This document shows, piece by piece, positions 6,157 through 10,619 of a stretch of DNA of 10,619 bases. How positions within the stretch are numbered: position 1 is the stretch's first letter; each line of letters starts with the position of its first letter. The position numbers and the translations under genes are program-made. The notes below the pieces were generated by a model. That model was not told the origin of the DNA, ran no database searches, and was given only the letters and a program-made list of their open reading frames with translations. Source of the stretch: Acidobacteriota bacterium (GTDB taxonomy: Bacteria; Acidobacteriota; Terriglobia; Terriglobales; Acidobacteriaceae); the NCBI GenBank assembly GCA_021811745.1, contig JAJZNH010000417.1:1-10619 (forward strand). Reading direction: 5' to 3'.

Positions 6157-7167
6157 TTACTGCTCGGGCTTCTCCCATTGCCCCGAGGCAGCAGAGCGAA
6201 AGATTGCGTCGATCACCGCCATGTTGCCAATGGAGTCTTCGATGGGAACCGGGACCTCGGTATTCTCCTCGACTGCCCGTGCGAAGGCATCGCCCTGCAC
6301 GGTGTACTGGTCGTGGGTGGAGAAGGTTTCGGTGGCGATCCCGCTGCCGCTCAAGTCGCCGGTCGAGTCGATGGAGATGCGCGTGGGGCGGTCGTTGGGC
6401 GCATTCACCGGGATTTCAAGCTCAATCCGTCCGCGTGTCCCAAAGAAATTCATGCGCTGGTAGGGAATCAACTGCGTGCTGACGGTGAAGGTGGCCTGGG
6501 CGCCGCCGAAGTCGAGGATCGCCGAAGCCACCCGGTCAGTCCCCAGTGCGGGATCGCGGTCGAGCAGCGCCACCACGCGCTCCGGCTCGCGACGGAAGGC
6601 AAAACGCGCACCCTGGATCATGTAGCAGCCGATATCGTAGAGACCGCCGCCTCCGGTTTCGATGCGGTTGCGGACGTTTTCGGGATCGTTGTTGAAGTAG
6701 CTGAAGAAGCCATGGACGGCACGCAGCTCGCCCACCGCTCCCGCGGCAAGCAGCTCGCGCAGCCGCAGCCACTGCGGAGAACTGCGCACCATGAATGCCT
6801 CGCCCATCTTGACGCCGGTGCGGGCGCGCACCGCGAGCAGCGACTTGGCTTCCGCGGTGTTCATGCCCAGCGGCTTTTCGCAGAGCACGTGCTTGCCGGC
6901 TTCGGCGGCTTTGGTGGTCCAGGGAACGTGCAACTGGTTGGGCAGCGGATTGTAGATGGCGTCGATCTCCGGGTCGGCGAGCAGTTCCTCGTAGGAGCCG
7001 TAAGCCTTGGGAATGCCAAGAGCGGCGGCGGCCTGGCGAGCCCGCCGGAGGTCGCGCGAGGCGATGGCGGTTACGGCGGTGCGATCCCCGCGCTGCATGG
7101 CGGGGATCACTTTTTTGACGCCGATGGCGGCGGTACTCAGAACTCCAAAGCGCAGTTTGGCGGACAT
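6157..7167 (-). CDS. Gfo/Idh/MocA-family NAD(P)-dependent oxidoreductase
   Basis: A 336-residue protein with an N-terminal Rossmann domain and a C-terminal alpha/beta substrate domain, the normal size for the family. Visible motifs are RFGVLSTAAIG (residues 6-16, the dinucleotide loop), YNPLPNQLH (72-80), the family signature EKP at 97-99 (HVLCEKPLGMN), and GGGGLYDIGCYMIQGARF (172-189), which carries the Asp and Tyr/His-region catalytic residues. DIGCY with Tyr is typical of the D-xylose / glucose-fructose oxidoreductase and dimeric dihydrodiol dehydrogenase branch, so a sugar or sugar-derived substrate is likely but not determined. The start is ATG 7167, from the good N-terminal match. No Shine-Dalgarno is evident upstream, so translation may be leaderless or weakly initiated. 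It diverges from the small gene at 7412 across a 244-bp gap. Confidence 0.92.
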   Translation of the reverse strand: MSAKLRFGVLSTAAIGVKKVIPAMQRGDRTAVTAIASRDLRRARQAAAALGIPKAYGSYEELLADPEIDAIYNPLPNQLHVPWTTKAAEAGKHVLCEKPLGMNTAEAKSLLAVRARTGVKMGEAFMVRSSPQWLRLRELLAAGAVGELRAVHGFFSYFNNDPENVRNRIETGGGGLYDIGCYMIQGARFAFRREPERVVALLDRDPALGTDRVASAILDFGGAQATFTVSTQLIPYQRMNFFGTRGRIELEIPVNAPNDRPTRISIDSTGDLSGSGIATETFSTHDQYTVQGDAFARAVEENTEVPVPIEDSIGNMAVIDAIFRSAASGQWEKPEQ

Positions 7168-7411
7168 ACCGGCATGATAGCGCGGCGAGGGGAGGTTGAG
7201 TTCACGGATCTCAGAGGCCAGATCCGATTTCAGTTCTCAGTTGTCGGGCGGTTAGTGTTTCATTTTCAGACACTGCGATTACTGTCGGTGCGCAAAAGCG
7301 TAATCTGGCGCGGATACCGCCTCTTCGCTACTATCGGCACAGATGAGAAAGACTTGAGGGCCGGAGCAAAAATTTCTTTCTCCGCTCGCCCAGAACCTCG
7401 AGGTCACTGCC

Positions 7412-7660
7412 ATGAAGACCGAATTCGCCGCACAGGAAAGCTACGAAATCAGTCCCCGCTTCCGCAAGCTGATCGAAGAGCGCATCGCACGGCTGGAGCA
7501 GGACGCGGCACACGACGAGGCGGAGGTGGCGCGCCTCGACGGCGTCGACCACATTCGCCAGCAACTCCGCCTGGTCGCCGTGGAGCGTGCCGAGGCGCTG
7601 CGCATGCGGCTGTTCCTCGACCGCTCCCGCACCCGCCAGCGCACCCTCTTTGACGTTTAG
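7412..7660 (+). CDS. Small charged helical protein, function unknown
   Basis: An 82-residue protein, rich in Glu, Arg, Ala and Leu and without hydrophobic segments. It is probably almost wholly alpha-helical, possibly coiled coil, between about residues 14 and 70 (FRKLIEERIARLEQDAAHDE, then LRLVAVERAEALRMRLFLDR). I do not recognise a family. Support for a real gene is GAGGT eight bases before the ATG, GC-rich third positions like the neighbours, and a strong intrinsic terminator 50 bp past the stop. The 244-bp upstream region must carry its promoter. TACTAT near 7329-7334 is a weak -10 candidate. Confidence 0.62.
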   Translation: MKTEFAAQESYEISPRFRKLIEERIARLEQDAAHDEAEVARLDGVDHIRQQLRLVAVERAEALRMRLFLDRSRTRQRTLFDV

Positions 7661-7710
7661 CTTTGTCCTTTCTCGCGTTGTGTCTCCTTCACCCAGAACG
7701 GCGTTTGTTT

Positions 7711-7746
7711 CGGGCCGCCATCGGCAATCGTGGCGGCCCGTTTTTT
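7711..7746 (+). terminator. Rho-independent terminator
   Basis: CGGGCCGCCA (7711-7720) pairs perfectly with TGGCGGCCCG (7731-7740) around a ten-base loop, followed directly by TTTTTT (7741-7746). This ends transcription of the small gene at 7412 on the plus strand and insulates it from the PhzF pseudogene. A second, weaker stem (GACAGCG at 7763-7769 with CGCTGTC at 7784-7790) follows. Confidence 0.93.
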
Positions 7747-7877
7747 CATAGGCAGGGAACACGACAGCGGTTTTCACCTTTTTCGCTGTCAGTGATTGAC
7801 TGTGGGCTGCTCACAGACCACCGATTCCATTCTCTTGCCCGGCCCGCGCAGGCTGCAGTTTTTGGGGGGCCGCAAAC

Positions 7878-8422
7878 ATGCCGGAACTGGAATATTCCGT
7901 AGCGGACGTATTTACCGAGGAGCCGCTGCGGGGCAATCCTCTGGCCGTGGTGAGCGACACCTGCGGGCTGAGCAAGCAGCAAATGCAGGCGATTGCGCGC
8001 GAGTTCGACCTGTCGGAGACAACCTTCATTGAGCGGCGCGCGGCCGCGGTGGAGCGCGAGGCAGGCGTGCGGGTGGACCGGCAGCGGGCGACACAGTATT
8101 TGCGCCAGCGCGGAGCGCCGTGGTTCTACTTTCTCGCTCCCACAGACGACCAGGACCCAAGCCAGGCACGGTACCGGGCGAGGATGCAGTTTGATGGCGG
8201 CGGAGATCCGGCCATCGGATCGGCGGCGGGCTGCGCCATCAGCTACCTGTGAAACACGGCGCTGTGCCTTCTTCGAAGACGATTCACGTACGCCAGGGAG
8301 TGGAAATCGGACGAACAAGCGACCTGTTTCCTTTCGCACGCCGGGTTGACGAGCGCGTGAGCGATGTTTGCGTCGGAGGCAGCACCGTTCCTGTTGCAGT
8401 CGGACGGCTTTTCCTGCCCTGA
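7878..8422 (+). pseudogene. PhzF-family isomerase, degraded (internal deletion plus frameshift)
   Basis: Intact PhzF-family proteins (phenazine-biosynthesis PhzF and related epimerases/isomerases) have about 260-300 residues. The N-terminus is good: VADVFTEEPLRGNPLAVV, then AIAREFDLSETTFIERR, with the conserved Glu at residue 47. The family's middle part, including the GHPT motif, is missing. The frame jumps within about ten residues to C-terminal material: LRQRGAPWFYFLAP and DPAIGSAAGCAISYL (family DPATGSAAG). A TGA stop at 8250-8252 then interrupts it. Restoring one base there gives VKHGAVPSSKTIHVRQG...EIGRTSDLF...DERVSDVCVGGSTVPVA to a natural stop at 8420-8422. About 110 residues plus one base are lost. 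ATG 7878 has a G-run eight bases upstream. It is almost certainly inactive. Confidence 0.85.
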
Positions 8423-8970
8423 TGCACATGCTTTCAACAGGCATTCAACAGCGCAAGTCGAAGCTGGTGAGAACCCTAGGTTCTTCTGTGATGTTTCAGT
8501 CCGGTTTTCAGGTGCATCTTCGCTTCTCTTTCCCTCTTCCGTTCGCGCTCCGCTGCCCGTAGTCTTCGGTTTCATTGCAGCAACTTGAACAACGCTTCTG
8601 CGGTACTCCAATGAGCGTCAGAGTTGACCGTGATCGAGAGCCGGTCTGCTGGGTCAAGCAGCTCGGCTGCCGTCAAAGTGAAGCACCCACACGCATTCAC
8701 GATGCGTGAGAACCGGCGTCCGGCCCAGTCGATTGCAACCGGCTTCGCCGCTTAAGAAGCGGGACGCCGTGTTGATGCTTTGGGAAAAAGCTTCTCCCAA
8801 AGTGCGGATGGGCGCAGGTGCGGCAGCCATGTTGCGGGTCCGCGGGAGAGCGGTCAGTTCCCGGGAATTGTTCTGCGCAGAATCGTTGTGTAATCCCGCC
8901 TCCGGAGCGGGAGAGGAGAGTTGCGTCGTCCGGAAAAAAAGACTAAAGGAAGAAGAGGAGCAGTCCCCAC
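8423..8970 (+). other. Hairpin-rich non-coding stretch upstream of the receiver gene
   Basis: No credible gene is seen in these 548 bases. The part from 8639 on is dense in stems. AGCCG/CGGCT encloses CTGCT/AGCAG (8639-8668). CACGCAT/ATGCGTG spans 8690-8708. GGCGTCC/GGACGCC (8715-8768) overlaps CCGCTT/AAGCGG (8748-8762). CTTTGGGA/TCCCAAAG spans 8778-8802, and TCCCGC/GCGGGA spans 8894-8912. Two palindromes lie between, at 8858-8867 and 8871-8882. No stem has a U-tract. It may be a structured 5' leader of the receiver mRNA or an unrecognised small RNA; it matches no riboswitch consensus I can recall. GC-rich DNA yields stems by chance, hence the low confidence. An isolated stem AGAACC/GGTTCT lies at 8470-8484. 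Confidence 0.35.
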
Positions 8971-9390
8971 ATGCGTCCGAAGAAAGTAATTCTTTGCGTC
9001 AATCCCAACGAGCAGGAACTATCCGTGCTCGCGTTCATGCTGACCACCAACGGATACCGGGTGCTTGCGGCCGCGAGCGGGCAGGAAGCGATCGCAATGT
9101 TCACGGGCGAACCGGTGGACCTTGTCCTGGCCGACAACGCTATGCCGCAGATGAACGGCAAGCAGCTCGTGGAGCGGCTGAAGCGTATGGCCGGCCACGT
9201 GCCGATGATTCTGCTCGGCGACCCGCAGGCCATGGGCAGCGAGATTCATGTGGCGGATGCGCTGCTGGCCAAGAAGAACTGCCCCGCCCAGGAACTGCTG
9301 GAGCGCGTCAAGGTGATGAGCGCGCGCAAGCGCGGACCCCGCAAGGGCGCGCAGCGCATGGCCGCGGTGGAACTGGCGGCAGCGTCGTAA
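8971..9390 (+). CDS. Stand-alone response-regulator receiver protein with degenerate acidic pocket
   Basis: A 139-residue CheY-like receiver with no output domain; the basic/alanine tail (about 118-139) is probably disordered. The phosphoacceptor is Asp55 (DLVLADNAMPQMNG) and the conserved Lys is in LLAKKN (Lys101 or 102). The usual acidic pair after strand 1 (VDDNE in relatives) is Asn11-Pro12 here (ILCVNPNEQEL). The Thr/Ser after strand 4 (LLSG/LLTA) is Gly83 (MILLGD). Loss of the Mg-binding acidic residues suggests poor or no phosphorylation by the normal mechanism, so it may act as a phosphorylation-independent binding module. The start ATG 8971 has GAGGAG ten bases upstream. No histidine kinase lies nearby. 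It is convergent with the xylulokinase gene. Confidence 0.9.
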   Translation: MRPKKVILCVNPNEQELSVLAFMLTTNGYRVLAAASGQEAIAMFTGEPVDLVLADNAMPQMNGKQLVERLKRMAGHVPMILLGDPQAMGSEIHVADALLAKKNCPAQELLERVKVMSARKRGPRKGAQRMAAVELAAAS

Positions 9391-9409
9391 GAGCGGGCGG
9401 GGAGAGAGC

Positions 9410-9436
9410 CAGGGATCGGGACCAACCTGATCCCTG
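9410..9436. terminator. Strong hairpin between convergent genes, possible bidirectional terminator
   Basis: CAGGGATCGGG (9410-9420) pairs with CCTGATCCCTG (9426-9436): 11 pairs with one G-U and a five-base loop, 20 bp past the receiver stop. There is no poly-T tail in either direction, so termination is inferred only from position and strength. Its right arm overlaps the first heptamer repeats, so alternative pairings with later copies are possible. Confidence 0.45.
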
Positions 9437-9475
9437 ACCCCTGACCCCTGATCCCTGTTCCCTGTTCCCTGTTCT
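9427..9475 (+). repeat. Seven tandem heptamers (CTGAYCC / CTGTTCC)
   Basis: Seven contiguous 7-bp units: CTGATCC, CTGACCC, CTGACCC, CTGATCC, CTGTTCC, CTGTTCC, CTGTTCT. The last unit overlaps the stop codon of the minus-strand xylulokinase gene (9474-9476). The period is seven, not three, so it does not follow the reading frame. Such arrays can change copy number by slippage and often sit between genes in acidobacteria, from general recollection. Confidence 0.9.
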
Positions 9476-10619
9476 ACCGCAGGCCGCGCAGCGCGGGATA
9501 GAGCTTGCGCCACTTGGCGTAGCCGGTCTGGTAGGCGGCAAGGCCCGCGGCATCGGGGCTGATGCGCTCAGCCACGCGGATGGCCTGGCCGCAGGCTTCA
9601 TCGAGGTTGGCCCAGTGACCGGCGCCCACGCCAGCCAGCAGCGCGCAGCCGAAAGCGCCGCCCTCTTCGGCTACCAGCACCTCAACAGGTTGACCGTAGA
9701 TGCCGGCCTGGATCTGGCGCCACAAGGGGCCGCGCGCGCCGCCGCCACCGAGGCGGATTCCGCTGACGGGAATGCTGAGTTCCTTGAAGAGCGTGAAGGT
9801 GTCCTGCAGCGAATAGGCCACGCCCTCAAGAACGGCGCGCACGCAGTGAGCCGCGGTGGTTTTGGCGCCGATGCCGGTGAAGGCGGCGCGGACTTCGGGA
9901 TCGAGATGCGGGGTGCGTTCGCCGAGCAGGTAGGGGGCCCACTCCACGCCGTCGCTGCCGGCGGGAATGCCGGCGGCTTGCGCATTGAGGGTGTCGTAGC
10001 TCTGGCCGGCAAAGAACGTTTCTTTGAGCCAACTGAGGCTGAGGCCGGCGGACTGGGTTACGCCCATCACGTGCCACACGCCGGGCACGGCATGGCAGAA
10101 GGTGTGCAGGCGGCCCTTGGGGTCCTTGGTGGGTTCGGCGGTGGCCGCGAAGACCACGCCCGAGGTGCCGATGGTCGCCGAGACGCTGCCCGGCTGCAGA
10201 ATGCCCATACCCACCGCGCCGGCGCCCTGGTCGCCCGCCCCGGCCGCCACCGGCGTGCCTGTATTGAGCCCGGTCAGGCCGGCGGCCTTTTCGCTCACCC
10301 GGGCGCAGATCTCCGGCGACTCGTAGACGCGCGGCAGCCAGCTCTCGGGAATGCCCGCGGCCTCGGTCACTTCCTTCGACCAGCGGCGATGCGTGACGTC
10401 GAGCAGCAGCGTGCCCGAGGCCTCCTGCACGTCGATGGCAAACTCTCCGGTGAGGCGGTAGCGCACGTAGTCCTTGGGACACATCACGTGGCGGATCTTG
10501 GCGAAGATCTCCGGCTGGTGCTTCTTGACCCAGAGCAGCTTGGTGAGGGTGAAGTTGGGCAGCGCAGGATTGCAGGTGAGTTCGATCAGGCGCTCGTAGC
10601 CGATGGTCTGGGTGAGCCA
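9474..10619 (-). CDS. xylB: Xylulokinase (FGGY carbohydrate kinase), N-terminus beyond window
   Basis: The minus strand is open from the right edge to TAG at 9474-9476 (381 residues). Xylulokinases have about 485-500 residues, so about 110 N-terminal residues lie outside. The enzyme phosphorylates D-xylulose with ATP, feeding the pentose phosphate pathway. Visible motifs are CPKDYVRYRLTGE, GAGDQGAGAVGMG (with the catalytic Asp of the family), GTSGVVFA, the XylB-typical APYLLGERTPHLDP, and the second-domain nucleotide loop RLGGGGARGPLWRQ. The last block, with DPEVRAAFTGI, favours xylulokinase over glycerol kinase or rhamnulokinase. No xylose isomerase or xylose transporter is seen within the window, so any operon must lie to the right. 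No pseudogene signs. Confidence 0.9.
   Translation of the reverse strand, partial: WLTQTIGYERLIELTCNPALPNFTLTKLLWVKKHQPEIFAKIRHVMCPKDYVRYRLTGEFAIDVQEASGTLLLDVTHRRWSKEVTEAAGIPESWLPRVYESPEICARVSEKAAGLTGLNTGTPVAAGAGDQGAGAVGMGILQPGSVSATIGTSGVVFAATAEPTKDPKGRLHTFCHAVPGVWHVMGVTQSAGLSLSWLKETFFAGQSYDTLNAQAAGIPAGSDGVEWAPYLLGERTPHLDPEVRAAFTGIGAKTTAAHCVRAVLEGVAYSLQDTFTLFKELSIPVSGIRLGGGGARGPLWRQIQAGIYGQPVEVLVAEEGGAFGCALLAGVGAGHWANLDEACGQAIRVAERISPDAAGLAAYQTGYAKWRKLYPALRGLR

Noticed and set aside
5900..6178. 92-codon minus-strand frame overlapping the oxidoreductase end
   Set aside because: No ribosome-binding site, no recognisable motif and a serine/arginine-rich shadow-like composition.
6178..7653. 491-codon plus-strand frame
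   Set aside because: It is antisense to the well-supported oxidoreductase, is rich in Gly/His/Asp as expected of a GC-skewed shadow, and matches no family.
8243..8611. 122-codon minus-strand frame
   Set aside because: It overlaps the real (frameshifted) C-terminus of the PhzF pseudogene and has no motif of its own.
8706..9437. 243-codon plus-strand frame over the receiver gene
   Set aside because: It is out of frame with the clear receiver domain, and its first part has no ribosome-binding site or family match.
1..10619. CRISPR array, toxin-antitoxin pair, phage or known anti-phage system
   Set aside because: No regularly spaced repeats, no paired small genes with toxin/antitoxin traits and no phage structural genes were found on either strand.

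Overview
The window looks like a chromosomal segment of an Acidobacteriota-type bacterium (order Acidobacteriales or close). This is inferred from the GC-rich third codon positions, the kinds of proteins seen (CxxC zinc-ribbon proteins, a stand-alone receiver, a MerR regulator), and short CTGATCC/CTGTTCC tandem heptamers between genes. No single marker proves it. Gene order is loose: most genes are monocistronic, strands alternate often, and gaps are 150-500 bp.

Layout. Positions 1-543 (minus) hold a partial, unrecognised multi-pass membrane protein directly behind a tRNA-Arg(CCG) gene at 558-634 (minus). Next comes a sodium:solute symporter (851-2353, plus), convergent with a two-zinc-knuckle protein (2379-2693, minus). 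Upstream of that lies ribosomal protein bS21 with a TTG start (2967-3164, minus). A gamma-carbonic-anhydrase-like left-handed beta-helix protein (3387-3920, plus) diverges from bS21. It converges on a 70-residue C4 zinc-ribbon protein (3934-4146, minus), and a MerR-type regulator follows (4364-4846, minus).

Positions 4977-5842 are an internally deleted IS66-family element. It is bounded by 19-bp inverted repeats with one mismatch and contains only a decayed C-terminal transposase fragment. Beyond it lie a gene-poor stretch, a Gfo/Idh/MocA oxidoreductase (6157-7167, minus), a small charged hypothetical protein (7412-7660, plus) with a strong Rho-independent terminator, and a PhzF-family pseudogene (7878-8422, plus) with an internal deletion and a one-base frameshift. 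A hairpin-rich 550-bp non-coding stretch then leads into a stand-alone receiver protein (8971-9390, plus) whose Mg-binding acidic pair is lost. The window ends with the C-terminal three quarters of a xylulokinase (9474 to the right edge, minus). It is separated from the receiver by a strong hairpin and seven heptamer repeats.

How the genes fit together. I see no multi-gene pathway or defence system. The symporter, oxidoreductase and xylulokinase suggest sugar or polyol use, but they are not in one operon. The more notable material is the IS66 deletion derivative with both ends kept, the PhzF gene in decay, the receiver with a degenerate active site, the structured stretch upstream of it, and several perfect dyads in intergenic regions. 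I do not find convincing evidence for an entirely new system.
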